From: Ctenosaura bakeri
Taxonomy: Eukaryota > Chordata > Lepidosauria > Squamata > Iguanidae
Length of the DNA: 64,000 nt
Assembly (NCBI GenBank): GCA_948474755.1
Contig: CAOLHI010001025.1
Coordinates: 372,001-436,000, forward strand
Direction: 5' to 3'
Both the position numbers and the translations under genes were made by a program. Positions 1 through 9,934 of this stretch are shown here, piece after piece (position 1 is the first letter of the stretch; each line of letters begins with the position of its first letter). Below the pieces are notes generated by a model. That model saw nothing but the letters and a program-made list of their open reading frames with translations. It did not search any database and had not been told where the DNA came from.

Positions 1-313
1 GCGACGCCCGCTTCGCGCGCGGGGGGGGAATCCGGCGCGCACGGGGGGAGGAATCTGGCGCACGCGGGGGGGAGGAATCCGGCGCGACACCGCCCGCTTC
101 GCGCACGCGCGCAGGGTGGGAATCCGGCGCGAGGTCTCCCGCTTCGCACGGGGGGAGGGCGGCTTGCGCGGCAAGCCTCCTTCGGTGCCGCTTCCCCGCT
201 GGTTCCTTCGCCTGCAGAAGGAAAGAGGGGGGAAGCGGCAGCCTCCCGGACGAGCCTTCTTGCGCTTGCCGGCCTCCCCCACTTGCGCTAGAAGCCTCAG
301 TGCGGAAAGGGCC
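1..313. mobile_element. GC-rich MITE end, MITE-B-like (left end outside window)
   Basis: The block is extremely CpG-rich and ends at 313 with GCGGAAAGGGCC, which matches the terminal inverted repeat of the MITE-B elements further along. The first 170 bases hold about four imperfect tandem units built on GGGAATCCGGCGCG and CCCGCTTCGCGC. The left terminus is not in the window, so the assignment rests on one end only. It could instead be part of a CpG island. Confidence 0.4.
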
Positions 314-434
314 CACAACTCCTCTCATCTTATCCTCTCTCCCCTTTCTGCACTCCTTTCCCATCTGAGATGTAAGTTCCTTGAGGGCAGGGACCTATAT
401 ATGTCATCCATGTAGTTCTGTAAGGCACCACCTA

Positions 435-575
435 CATTAGAAAGGGGTATGTGTCCCCCTCCAGCTGTGGTGCAACCACAGTACTCCTGACCACCGGTTA
501 AGCTGACTAGGGATGACGGGAGCTGCAATCCAACAGTGTTGGGAGGTCCACATGTTTCCCACCTCTGATCTACAC
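435..575. repeat. Degenerate palindromic repeat fragment
   Basis: The stretch with GGGATGACGGGAGCTGCAAT followed by CCAACAGTGTTGGGAGG resembles a common amniote palindromic repeat whose arms read roughly GGGAGTTGTAGTCCAACA. Related pieces occur near 6377-6465 and 11200-11275. The assignment is by recognition only and the family is not named. Confidence 0.3.
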
Positions 576-584
576 TAATGCCTC

Positions 585-676
585 CAACATCAGGTCCTTG
601 TTGGCAGTCTCCCATCCAAATACTAAGCAGAGCAGACCCTGCTTAACTTCCAGGATCAGATGCAATCTTCTGCCTT
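585..676 (-). repeat. 5S rRNA-derived sequence (pseudogene or 5S-headed SINE)
   Basis: On the minus strand this reads like the middle and 3' half of 5S rRNA, with the internal control region degenerate but recognisable. On the plus strand the segment TCTCCCATCCAAATACTAA, then ACCCTGCTTAACTTCC and GATCAGA, is the complement of the 5S A box, intermediate element and C box region. The first bases of 5S and a terminator run are missing, so it is not a working gene. It may be the head of a 5S-derived SINE or an isolated pseudogene. Confidence 0.55.
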
Positions 677-1103
677 TTGGGTATTTAGGAGCAGTTAGCA
701 TTTGGTGCACATAAAAATAGATATATTCTGCGTCTTTCACATACACACACCGTGAGTTTTGCAACATAGGTTTCAACCACACCAATGACTCAGGACACCA
801 TTCCCAACAGGCCAATCTGGAAATCTGCATTTCAAAGGCAGAGGCGCTCCACTCACCCCCACTGCCTGCTGTTTCACGCTGATGCGTCACTGACCTGAAA
901 CTTTTTTTTAAAAAAATCACTATTGCACATCTTTGTCATAAATTCACACCTAGCATTTCACGACCAAGCCTCTGAAACACAATTTCTACAAAGGGATGAG
1001 TCTCCATTTCCAAAGTGGGACAAACTCTAGAACCTTGGTCACCCAAGACAGTCTGCAGAAAAACTCCGAGGTGCGTTAAACAAAAGATCTTTGAGCTGCA
1101 ACA
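677..1103. other. No recognised feature
   Basis: I see no gene, repeat terminus or convincing open frame here. A short A/T run lies near 901-920. Confidence 0.4.
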
Positions 1104-1215
1104 TCATGGATTCGTTGAGCTGGATGGGACCCCTGGGGTCACCTAGCCCAACCCCTTGCCGGAAGAGGAATCCACAGATAAAGCATCTCCGATAACATCC
1201 AGCAATGAAAAACTA
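1104..1215 (-). mobile_element. CR1-like LINE 3' fragment
   Basis: The bases CTGGATGGGACCCCTGGGG, then TCACCTAGCCCAACCCC, match the complement of the last 100 bp of a diverged CR1 subfamily (consensus on this strand: GGAAGGGACC, then CATCTAGTCCAACCCC). No coding sequence remains. Confidence 0.45.
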
Positions 1216-1297
1216 TCAAGGATAGGGTGCTTTCTTCTGAGCACAGTTGTAAAGGCAGAAGCATCCAGATTTTCACCATCACAAGGTTTGAGGGTTA

Positions 1298-2070
1298 GCC
1301 AAGGACTCCTAGAAATCAGGGTCTAAATCTCAGCTCAGCCATGGAAGCCCACTGGATACCCTTGGGCAAGCCAAGCTTTCTCACCCAAAGAAGAGGCAAT
1401 AGCAAACCATAATCTAGCCAAGCAAGCCCTAAAATAGGATTTTCACAACCTGGATCCAATTGTGTGGGGTGGCACTTTGACTAGAACTAGGACTTGCAGG
1501 AGATCTGGGTTCAAATTCCTGCTCAGCCTTGGAAACCCCAGGGGTGACCCTTAGCAAGTCACTCTCTCTCAGCCTAAAAGGATAGTAATGGTAAATCTTC
1601 TCTGACTAAACCTTGCCAAGGAAACCCTAGGATAGTTGGAGTTGACAACAACAACGTGGTCTCAGTGTTGCCCAAGGATTTTAGAAGACCATGCTTTGAA
1701 TCCCCACTCTGCCATGGAAACCCACTGGATGACCTTGGGCTAGTCACACACTCTCAGCCTTGGAGGAAGGCAATGGCAAATCTTCTCTCAACCAATCTTG
1801 CCAAGAAAACCCTGGGACTGGATTTTTATGTTGGAACCCGGATAGTGTTATAGTTTGAATGTTGGGATAGGATCCTAGCAGACGAGGGTTTAAATCCATG
1901 CCCATCTATGGAAACTTAGTGTGTTACTTTAGGAAGGTCACACTCTCTCATCCAAAGAGGAAGGCAAGGGTAAGCCCTGTCTGAAGAAATCTTGCCAAGG
2001 AAACGTTGCAGTAGGTTCATTGCATGTTCACCACAATTCAGAAATGACTTGAAGGCACACAACGACAACA
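1298..2070 (+). repeat. Cluster of four tRNA-derived SINE copies, head to tail
   Basis: Four related units lie one after another at about 1298-1450, 1471-1655, 1657-1835 and 1850-2068. Each keeps a B-box-like GGGTTCAAATTCC/GGTTTAAATCC sequence, the body segment GCCATGGAAACCCACTGG, a CACTCTCTCAGCC block and a CTTGCCAAGGAAACC block. The second ends in GACAACAACAACG and the fourth in CTTGAAGGCACACAACGACA. Copies differ by many substitutions, so this looks like repeated insertion into a favoured region, or old local duplication, rather than a recent tandem array. SINEs of this type are made by RNA polymerase III and moved by LINE machinery. Confidence 0.6.
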
Positions 2071-2083
2071 TACAAGGGTTAGT

Positions 2084-3076
2084 ATAGAAACATAGAATCC
2101 TAGAGTTGGAAGATACCACAAGGGCCATCCAGTCCAACCCCATCCTACCATGCAGGGATATACCATCAAAGCACTTCCAACACATAGCCATCCTGCCTCT
2201 GTTGAAAAACCTCTGAAGAAGGGGACTCCACCACACTCCCAGGCAGTATATTCCATTATTGAACTGCTTTGATCATCGGGAAGTTTTTTTTCCATGTTTA
2301 GGCGGAATCTCTTTTCCTGAAGTTTGAAGCCATTGCTCCATGTCCTAGACTCTAGAGCAGCAGAAAATAGGCTTGCTCCATTCTCCATATGAAATCCCTA
2401 CAAATATTTAAACATAGCTATCATGTCACTTTTTAACCTTCTCTTTTCCAAGCTAAACACACCCAGCTCCCTCAGCTGCTCCTCAGAGCTTCACGGTTTT
2501 CAGGCCTTCTACCGTTTTGCTCATCCTCCTCTGGACACATCCTAGCTTGTCAATATCTTTCCTGAACTGTGGTGTCCAGAACTAGACAGAGTATTCAAGA
2601 TGGGGTCTAACAAAACCAGAATGGAGCAGTACTATCCACTTGACCTAGACACTATACTCCTATTGATGCAACCCAGAACCACCCATCTTATAACTATGCA
2701 TTTCATTTTTTTTCCTCCTGAAGTGTAGTACCTTACACACCTCTCTGCCAAAATTCATTTTGGTAGTTTCAGCCCAGCTCTCTAACCTGTTAAGACCATT
2801 TTGAATTCTGATCATGTCCTCTGGGGTGTTAGCTACCCCTCCTAATTTGGTGTCATCTGCAAATTTTATAAGAATGTCCTGTGGTCCCTGATCCAAGTCA
2901 TTGAAGATGTTGAATAGCCTTGGGCCCAGGACAGAACCCTGGGACACCCCTCCGGTCGCTTCTCTCCAGGATGAAAAGCAGCCATCGGTGAGAAGATTCC
3001 ATCAGACAACCTAGTTACAAATCCACCTAACTGTAGCATCATCTAGCCTACATTCTACTAACTTGTTTGCAAGACT
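2084..3076 (-). mobile_element. CR1 LINE, 5'-truncated, reverse-transcriptase remnant
   Basis: The 3' end is at the low coordinate (AGAATCCTAGAGTTGGAAG on the plus strand). On the minus strand, 2947-2660 translates to a reverse transcriptase segment containing SQGSVLGPRLFNIF, FADDTKLGG (the catalytic A-D-D box) and LESWAETTKMNF, typical of CR1 ORF2. Frame breaks separate it from the C-terminal part. The usual product copies RNA into DNA at a nicked target; this copy is dead. Insertion has been truncated near 3076, in the sequence encoding the region just before TDRTQRV. Confidence 0.85.
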
Positions 3077-3430
3077 GTGAACTCATTTCTGCTCAAACTA
3101 GAGCTTTGAAAATAATTTTTGTTTGTTTTGAGCTCTGTTAATTGGCAAGCGAGGGAAAGATGTTCTTGCCCTGACAAGTGGGAACTCTCTTTGTAATATT
3201 CCACTGGGAACTTCTGTCATGTGAGGCCCATTCACTTCCATGCCTGTTTTGTAGAGGAACTTCCTGGTGGTTTGTCCCGGGTTTGCATTTTGTGCTATTT
3301 GCATTTTGCACACCAGGCCACAAAATGCTGATGGCCATCCCTAAATATTTCAGGTCCCCAGTGTGGCACCATTACCGCAAACTCACCCAGAGGGAACCAG
3401 CATGGCAATTTCTGTGTCCAATGTCATGCA

Positions 3431-3689
3431 GTTATTTATTTATTTTTTATTTTTTATTTTATTATTTATTTGTATCCCGCCTCTCCATATGGATCGAGGC
3501 AGCGAACAACTAACAAATAGCATGTATTTTGAAACATTTCTATACATGCCCCCAACAAGCTGGGTACTCATTTTACCGACCTGCGGAAGGATGGAAGGCT
3601 GAGTCAACCTTGGAGCCTGGCAGAATCAAACTCACAACCTTGTGGCTTGCAGTACTGGCATTTAACTACTACGCCACCAGGGCTCCCTT
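3431..3689 (-). repeat. Sauria-type SINE (tRNA-derived), near full length
   Basis: Reading the minus strand from 3689: GGGAGCCCTGGTGGCGTAG begins a tRNA-like head (A box around TGGCGTAGTAGTT, B box GTGAGTTTGATTCTG), followed by the body GGTAAAATGAGTACCCAGCTT and a 3' end GAGGCGGGATACAAATAAAT. This order is that of Sauria SINEs, which share their 3' tail with a LINE partner. The 3' tail is followed by a T/A-rich run at 3431-3470. Confidence 0.75.
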
Positions 3690-3889
3690 TAGGGAACTAG
3701 TTTAGGGAACTAGTATGTGGCACGATACTAGGAATGGTCAAAGTGTGCACCCCACCACAATTATTTTATTTTTTGATTCTTTTTCATTTTAATTAATACA
3801 TGTCCTAGGTCAATTTTGCCACATGACTCCCTCAGGTTGTTTTAGGCCCAAGAGAGAATCCATTTTAAAAACAAGAAGTAAACCAGAAA

Positions 3890-4040
3890 CCAATGATTGG
3901 CTACTGAGTCATCTTGGGCAAGGCACACACTCACAGCCAAAAAGGAAGTCAAGGGTACACCTCCTCCGAAGCAATCTTGCTAAGAAGACCCCTGGATAAT
4001 TTCACCGTAAGTCAAAGCAGACTTTAAAGTACATCGCAAG
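3890..4040 (+). repeat. tRNA-derived SINE, 3' part
   Basis: The blocks CATCTTGGGCAAGGCACAC, AATCTTGCTAAGAAGACCCC and CCGTAAGTCAAAGCAGAC are diverged versions of the SINE body seen at 1298-2070. The promoter-bearing head is not recognisable. Confidence 0.5.
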
Positions 4041-4823
4041 AACAAATTAGAAGTGTCCACAATCTCTCCTCCAATAAAATCCGAACCCAAATATGCTTTG
4101 CTTTGTGCTTGTACACTATATCAGTGACAGTTTCTCTGCAGCAATCGGTGGCTCTTATCTACTGTACACCAAGAATTTGCATTTACAAATCCACCCATGT
4201 TCATCCACAAACAGGCCAATCCAATAGCTCATGTGCTGATGTAAATCCCAGCTCAAATTAGACCCATTCCTGTTGCATCATCAAATACGCACAGCCCAAA
4301 ATTTGCACCTCCGCAGACCTATGCCTCTCCCCTTTTTATCAAGATAACCTGGTAAATGCCATCATTCCAGACTGTAATAAACATTTAATGCATCTCAATT
4401 CCCCCTCCTTTTTTCCAAATGCACAAGATCAGTTTTCAAACTGCACATTTTTTCCCAACTGCACATTTTGTGTCCAACTGCACACTGAAAAAAAGAAAAA
4501 TAATTGGAAGCATTACAACATGTGCCACATGGCACATATCTTCTCAGTGTTATGTCTGGAAAAAAAAGTCTTGTAGGTTTTGTAATTTTCAAAACCTACC
4601 AAACAGGTCAGTCAGAAATGATGGTGCATGTTTGTACGCCATAGGCAATAACATCTTTCTCTCTTACCTGTTCCAGCTTCCTAAAAACCGTTGTCTTTTG
4701 TCAGCCATGTCAAGATGGAAAAGTACACAGTCCCTCAATTGGGGACCATTTTGCAAAATGTGCCACCAAACTGCTCCTCCGTTCTCGGTCACTTTTGGCA
4801 ACAGCCATGGGTGCACCCCAACC
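4041..4823. other. Unassigned; short AACTGCACA motif cluster
   Basis: No gene is supported. Around 4418-4487 the motif AACTGCACATTTT or close variants occurs four times at about 20-bp spacing, a small degenerate tandem array. Short frames across it have no recognisable domains. Confidence 0.4.
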
Positions 4824-5245
4824 GCAGGGGTCAGGAAAGGGTGGCCTGTGAGCCACATGTGGCCCGAGGTCCCTTTTTGTGGCCCCTAGGAGCTATTTTT
4901 TTAAAAAACCATGTTGGTTTTAAAACAGGTTTTTTTTAAAAAAAATTAAAGAACATTACATTTAAATTTTGAAATTTTGAAATTTTGAAATTTAAAAATT
5001 TTTAAATTAAAATTTAAAAGCATTGTCGGGACAATTTCAATCACGTTTTGGACCCCAGACTGGGGGGTTTGTTCTTCCATTGCATGAGGATGGGAGGAAG
5101 AGAGCATAAAATGACATCTCCATCTCTTCCTGTTCCTGTTGGTACAGTATTCCAGGTCCCCCTGGCAGGGCCAATGGGGTCCCTGCCCCTCAACCACGGG
5201 TGGGCAAAGTGCCGGGCAGGAGCTTTATGTAGACCCCTAGGGCTG
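4824..5245. mobile_element. Possible hAT-like non-autonomous element fragment
   Basis: CAGGGGTCAGGAAAGGGTGG, then TGAGCCACATGTGGCCCGAG and TTTTTGTGGCCCC resemble the GC-rich ends of reptile hAT MITEs that begin CAGGGGTGTC or CAGGGGTGG and carry TGTGGCCC blocks. The matching right end is not clear (a CACGGGTGGGCAAAGTGC-like stretch lies near 5197). The interior includes an A/T-rich run at 4925-5030. Confidence 0.35.
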
Positions 5246-5273
5246 TTTTTGTCGGGCCCTCATAAGAATCTAA

Positions 5274-5422
5274 GGCCATTTCCGCACGAGGCTGTTATAG
5301 CGCTATGATTCCACTTTCAACATCCTCTGGAATCCTGGGGTTTGCAGTTCCGGGAGGGGCCAACCAGTTGAAATGTTGAAAGTGGAATCATAGCGCTATA
5401 ACAGTCTCGCATGAAAATGACC
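5274..5422. mobile_element. MITE-A copy 1
   Basis: Inverted ends GGCCATTTCCGCACGAGG and its complement bound a 149-bp palindromic element. Both arms hold ATGATTCCACTTTCAACAT. The 3-bp duplication is TAA at 5271-5273 and 5423-5425. Confidence 0.85.
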
Positions 5423-5967
5423 TAAAAATATTTTTTTCCTGCAAAAAATAAATCAGAAAATTTGTTGTGGCAAAATGCCCCAAATGGAATTCTAAGGGGT
5501 GCGTAAGGCATTCCCACCATGTTCAGATGACCTCTGGATGTCCCAGGAGTTCAAAATCATGTGAATCCCCCCCCCCCGAAAAAGTCTTTTTTGGCTTAAA
5601 ATGCTCCCTAGGTGTCATGGGGAGCTTTTCCAGAATATTTTCTGGCCACCTTTGGAAATGTAGCCCTGGGGAAGGGCCTTTTTAAGAAAGAAGAAGTGAC
5701 TGGTTTCTCTTGTTACAAAAGGTCTCTCTTGGACCTAAAATAATATGGGATCTCCATGTCCCCTAGACGGTCTTTGGGGGCATCTGGGGGCAAAAAAAAA
5801 AAGAAAAAAAGGAGTTTTTCTATGGGTGCAGTAGGGGGTCCCTAGCCTTCCCCAGTTGCCTTCCCTCTGCCCTAGACGGATGCCAAGCCCTGTTCTGGAT
5901 GAACCTGGTGACCCACCTGATGTTTGGAAGATACTCAACACCTTTCCTTGTGGTTTTGTGAAACTAG
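5423..5967. other. Unassigned interval
   Basis: No coding or repeat signature is recognised. Homopolymer runs of C (about 5569-5577) and A (about 5792-5810) are present. Confidence 0.4.
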
Positions 5968-6171
5968 GGCCATTTCCGCACTACACTGTTCTAGTGCTAT
6001 TATTCCACTTTCAGCCTCCTATGGAATCCTGGGGTTTGCTGTTTCAGGAGGAACGTTTACAATTCCCAGCCACAGAGCTCTTGGGCCTCAGTAAACTACA
6101 AATCCCAGAATTCCACAGGATGTTGAAAGTGAAATAATAGTTCCGCCCAACAGGATAAGGTAGAAATAACC
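5968..6171. mobile_element. MITE-A copy 2, long asymmetric form
   Basis: This has the left end GGCCATTTCCGCACTACA, an inserted middle (CAGCCACAGAGCTCTTGGGCC) and a damaged right end. The duplication TAG flanks it at 5965-5967 and 6172-6174. Confidence 0.75.
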
Positions 6172-6265
6172 TAGGTGGGCAGCACAAAAAGATATGGTAG
6201 GCTGCCTTGGGTCCCAGTCTTGGGAGAAAGGCAGTATATAAATAAATATTTATAAATAAAAATGG
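6172..6265 (+). repeat. LINE/SINE-type 3' tail
   Basis: GCTGCCTTGGGTCCCAGTCT, then GGGAGAAAGGCAGTATATAA and TAAATAAATA resemble the shared 3' tail of several reptile LINEs and SINEs. No upstream body is identified. Confidence 0.35.
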
Positions 6266-6849
6266 AAAGTCTTTAGAGTTCTGACAAGCTGTGCTGGACA
6301 TAAAGGCTTGCTAGAAGTGCGCACTCCTCCAAAGGAAGATGTGGCATGAAATGGTGGCAAAGTTAATATTTTATTACTGCTCCAGATGTTGTTGGACTGC
6401 AATTCCCATTATTCCATCCTCCTAGGTGATGAGATCTGCAATCCAACCCCATCTGGAGGGCTGAAGATCTCTCTTAGGACAAGGAACAGGAAGGCCATCA
6501 GCTGAAACTGAACACACACCGTGTGAGGTCAGAAACGTCGGGAGCTCTGATGCAGGCTGGGCAGCGAATCCGCTCCGGGCTTCCGTCCGAACTTTAAAAG
6601 GCACCATCCAAAGCGGCGAACCAACTCTGAAGCCCTAGATTTGGCCTTCGGGGTGGCTCCCTTGCAGTTTATCCTAAACCCCAGAATGGATCTCCTGCCC
6701 CACCGAAAAGGAAATGTGGACCACCAGCAGTCAGAGAAGACCCTTCTGTTCTTTCAGGTGACAACTCCCAGAATCCCCCAGCCAGGGGATGATGGGACTT
6801 ACACCCCCCAAAAAAAGACTTTTCCATTTGTTTTGTTTGCCAGGATCCC
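6266..6849. other. Unassigned; two short palindromic repeat pieces
   Basis: At 6377-6465 the arms CCAGATGTTGTTGGACTGCA and TGCAATCCAACCCCATCTGG form an imperfect palindrome. A smaller one (CAACTCCCAGAATCCCCCAG and GGGATGATGGGACT) lies at 6761-6804. No gene is seen. Confidence 0.35.
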
Positions 6850-7270
6850 GAACTAAATAATTAAGTAACTACCTGTTAACAAAGAAAAATCCAAACAACC
6901 AAAGTAAGAAAGAAGATTAATTTGATAAGCAATTGATACGAATGTAACGAACAGGCAGAATGTTTAGAAACTATAGTGGGAATGAAAAGGGGTAACAAAG
7001 TAAGAATAAATAGAATAGTCAATCTGTAGCTCTATCGGAGCGGAAGTCATTATGTAGGTATGTGTTAGTCAAGCCTGTAACACCCTTTAGGTAGCAGTTA
7101 TATAGTTTCACAATTGTGCATCCACTGTGCTGCTGTCTTATTGTCGTTTTGTGCTACTGTCCTTGTCTGTTTGGTTTTCCCTTCCCTCTCCCTGTCTTCC
7201 CTTTACTTTTTAAACCCCAATCTATTTTTCCAATCTGTGTGAATGCAATGAAAACCAATAAAGATATATA
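6850..7270 (+). mobile_element. Possible L1 3' untranslated end
   Basis: The stretch has no coding content and ends with AATGAAAACCAATAAAGATA just before a TA microsatellite, the form of an L1 3' end with polyadenylation signal. No ORF2 sequence adjoins it, so the call is tentative. Confidence 0.35.
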
Positions 7271-7425
7271 TATATAATAAATATATAATATATATAATAT
7301 AATAAAATATATAATATATATATATAATATATATAATATATAATAGAATAGAATAAACAATAAAGATATATATATATATATAGATATATATATAGATATA
7401 AATTTTATATATATATATATAAATC
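7262..7425. repeat. TA-rich microsatellite
   Basis: An interrupted (TA)n/(ATAATATA)n tract. Open frames here that read as long strings of I and Y are an artefact of the repeat. Confidence 0.9.
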
Positions 7426-7527
7426 TTTCCCAGCTGTTCCAGGTGCCAGCTGGCCTTGGATGGGGGGCTTCTTCCACCCCGACCTGCGAAGAGGAAGGTG
7501 CAAAATGATGTCTACACGCATGAATGC

Positions 7528-7669
7528 ACACGTGCGAGGCTGAGGCAGCAGCAGGCGCGGGGGGGCGCTTTCTGACGTGCACACGCCTCTTGCGTGCAAG
7601 CACGCAAGAGGCGTGTGCACGTCAGAAGGCGCTCCCCGCGCCTGCTGCTGACTCAGCCTCGCACGTCCC
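7528..7669. repeat. 142-bp near-perfect palindrome (cruciform or hairpin)
   Basis: Bases 7570-7597 and 7600-7627 are perfectly complementary over 28 bp, separated by AA at 7598-7599. Pairing continues outward with a few mismatches and small indels to about 7528 and 7669 (GCGAGGCTGAGGCAGCAGCA against its complement). It is GC-rich and lies 130-200 bp from the CpG block. It does not have MITE-A or MITE-B ends, and no target duplication was found. Confidence 0.85.
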
Positions 7670-7789
7670 TCGCATGCACCCACGTGTCAAAGTGCAAACC
7701 CCGGACAAACCTTTGCACGGGGGCGGGGCGGGGGGTAAACTCCAAATGCAAAAACTTTCTGGCCCCCGATCCGGGGGCCCTCCCCCTCC

Positions 7790-8352
7790 TTCTCTCGGAG
7801 GGGGCGACGCAAGAGTGCTCCCCCCACCCAACCTACAGGCCCGTGCATGCATTCCGATGCCGCCCCTCCAGACACTCCATAATGCACCCCCCCCAAAAAA
7901 AAAGTCCACCCTCCGTGCCCTAGGAAGGGGACGCAGGGCTGGGCCTTTGCGCGCGATCCAACGCCCTCCTCCTCCTCCTCGGTTTGCATAGGAGAAGCAG
8001 CCCCTCCTCCTCCCAAGCTGGAATGCCGGAGGAGGGGGCCGGCGGGCACCGCGTCATGGGCCGGATCGGGCGGGAGGGGGCTCAGGCGGCCGAGGAGGAG
8101 GGGACGGCAGGCTGCCCTACCTGGGCGGGCGAGCGCGGCGGAGAGCGCGGGGCCGGCGGAGCCTCAGGCGGCGAAAACGGCGGAGGCGGAGCCGGGAGAG
8201 GCGGAGGGCCGGGCGGGCAGCCTCCGCCCCGCTGCAGCCTTCGCTCCGCCCGCCCGGCAGGAAGGCAGGAAGGCCGGCCAGGCGGAGGGGAGGCCGGCCG
8301 GGATCGGATGCCTGCCTGCCTGCCTGGGCGCCTCTTCGCGCTTCCTTCAATC
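7790..8352. promoter_or_regulatory. CpG island-like block, possible promoter and first exon
   Basis: CpG dinucleotides and G+C are very dense here compared with the AT-rich surroundings, and the block is not bounded by any transposon termini I can find. On the minus strand the sequence CCGCCCAG|GTAGGGC around 8114-8128 would be a fair 5' splice site, which would fit an untranslated first exon of a minus-strand gene. Frames on both strands (for example 7984-8616 plus) are low-complexity R, G, P and A and resemble no domain. A GC-rich repeat interior is an alternative, as several elements in this window have one. Confidence 0.4.
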
Positions 8353-8354
8353 TG

Positions 8355-8567
8355 GGAGTCCCGGTCTCCTTCCTCCCGCCGCCTTCCCTCCTCGGAGCTC
8401 CCTTTCCTCTGCCCTCCTCCCGCCACCTTCCTTCCTTCCCTGGGTTCCCTCTTTCCTTCTCCCCGCCTTCCCTCCTTCCTTCTTTCCTTTCCTCCTTTGC
8501 GGTCTTCCCTCCCTTCTTCCACCCTCCTCTCGTCCTTCATCCCTGCCGTCTTGCAAAGAAGCTCCCA
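8355..8567. repeat. Polypyrimidine tract
   Basis: Over 200 bp of almost unbroken C and T (CTTCC, CCTCC units). It is interrupted by the CR1 that follows and appears to resume at 9656. Confidence 0.8.
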
Positions 8568-9655
8568 AAATGTGGGCTGGATAGGGCTACTGTTAGTTGG
8601 ATTTGGAATTGGTTGACCGACCGAACCCAAAGGGTGATCACGAATGGCTGCTTCTCATCCTGGAGAGAAGTGACTAGCGGGGTGCCACAGGGTTCTGTCC
8701 TGGGCCCAGGGCTCTTCAACATCTTCATCAATGACTTGGATGAAGGAATAGAGGGCAGGCTCATCAAATTTGCAGATGGCACCAAATTGGGAGGGGTTGC
8801 TGATACGCCAGAGGACAGGATCAAAATTCAAAATGACCTGGACAGATTGGAGAGCTGGGCCAAGGCGAACAAAATGGAATTCAACAGAGAGAAGTGTAAG
8901 GTCCTGCACTTAGGCAGAAAAAATGGAATACAGAAATATAGGACGGGGGACACGTGGCTGGATAGCAGTACGTGTGAAAGGGATCCAGGAGTCTTCATAG
9001 ACCACAAGCTGAACATGAGTCAGCAGTGTGATGCGGCAGCCAAGAAAGCCAATGCAGTTCTCGGCTGGATCAATAGGAGTATGGTGTCTAGATCAAGGGA
9101 GGTACTGGTACCACTCTACTCTGCTTTGGTTGGACCCTATCTTGAATCCTGTGTCCAGTTCTGGGCACCCCAATTCAAGAGGGATATTAACAAGCTGGAG
9201 CAAGTCCAGAGGAGGGCAACCATAATGGTGAGGGGCCTGGAAGCCATGAAGCCCTATGAGGATAGACTTTGAGAGCTGGATATGTTTAATCTGCAGAAGA
9301 GAAGGTTAAGAGGGGACAGGATAGCCATGTTTAAATATTTGAAGGGATGCCACGTAGAGGAGGGAGAGGGCTTGTTTTCTGCTGCTCCAGAGACCAGGAC
9401 AAGGAGCCATGGATTCAAGCTGCAGGAAAGGAGATTCCACTTGAACCTCAGGAAGAACTTCCTGATGGTCAGAGCTGTCTGGCAGTGGAATGTGCTGCCT
9501 CCATGGAGTGTGGTGGAGTCTCCTTCCTTCTTTGGAGGTTTTTAAGCAGAGGCTGAATGGCCGTCTGTTGGGAATGCTTTGATGTGGGTTCCTGCATGGC
9601 AGGGGATTGGACTGGATGGCCTCTGGGGTCTCTTTCAATTCTTTGATTCTATGAT
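8568..9655 (+). mobile_element. CR1 LINE, 5'-truncated, 1.1 kb
   Basis: This covers the last part of CR1 ORF2 and ends in TTTGATTCTATGATT, the CR1 tail. It sits within a pyrimidine tract, which continues on both sides. It is the longest nearly unbroken CR1 reverse-transcriptase segment here; see the pseudogene entry for coding damage. Confidence 0.9.
8613..9545 (+). pseudogene. CR1 ORF2 C-terminal half (reverse transcriptase and C-terminal domain), defective
   Basis: The frame opens with TDRTQRVITNGCFSSW, continues through SGVPQGSVLGPGLFNIF and reaches the catalytic box, which here reads FADGTK instead of FADDTK (codons at 8769-8786), so the second catalytic aspartate is lost. A TGA at 9270-9272 replaces an arginine codon in the RLRELGMF region; the same frame then continues with [19 protein letters not shown] and [11 protein letters not shown]. 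Near the end, SFFGGF shows a frameshift relative to the usual [11 protein letters not shown]. In life the protein would prime reverse transcription at the target. This copy lacks the endonuclease domain altogether through 5' truncation. Confidence 0.85.
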
Positions 9656-9905
9656 TCCCCTCTCTGCTTCCTTTCCGTCTTCCAGGCTCCCTCCTTCTTT
9701 CCTTTCCTCTGGGTCTCCCCTGCTTTCTCCGTTCTTTGATCTCCCTTCCCTTTTCCCTTCTTGCTTTTCCTCCTGAGCCGTCTTTTTTTCTTTCTCTCCT
9801 TGCTTCTTTCCTTCTTCCATCTTCCTCCCTGCTTTCTTTCTCCTTGCTCCTTGTGTTCTCCCTCTCTTCCCATCATTTCTTCCTCCGGGACCCTTTGGTC
9901 CTCCT
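9656..9905. repeat. Polypyrimidine tract, continuation
   Basis: A C/T-rich stretch (CTTCC, TTTCC, CTCC units) that looks like the other half of the tract ending at 8567. The CR1 between them is then the later arrival. Confidence 0.75.
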
Positions 9906-9934
9906 TTTAGGGTATATTTATTTATTTTATTATA

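Noticed and set aside
585..676. Working 5S rRNA gene
   Set aside because: The 5' part, several control-region bases and a T-run terminator are missing.
1298..2070. tRNA genes
   Set aside because: The tRNA-like boxes belong to SINE heads; cloverleaf folding is lost and the bodies are SINE-specific.
7984..8616. 210-codon open frame (and the 182-codon frame on the other strand)
   Set aside because: Low-complexity sequence produced by GC-rich and pyrimidine-rich DNA, with no domain; the frame runs into the CR1.
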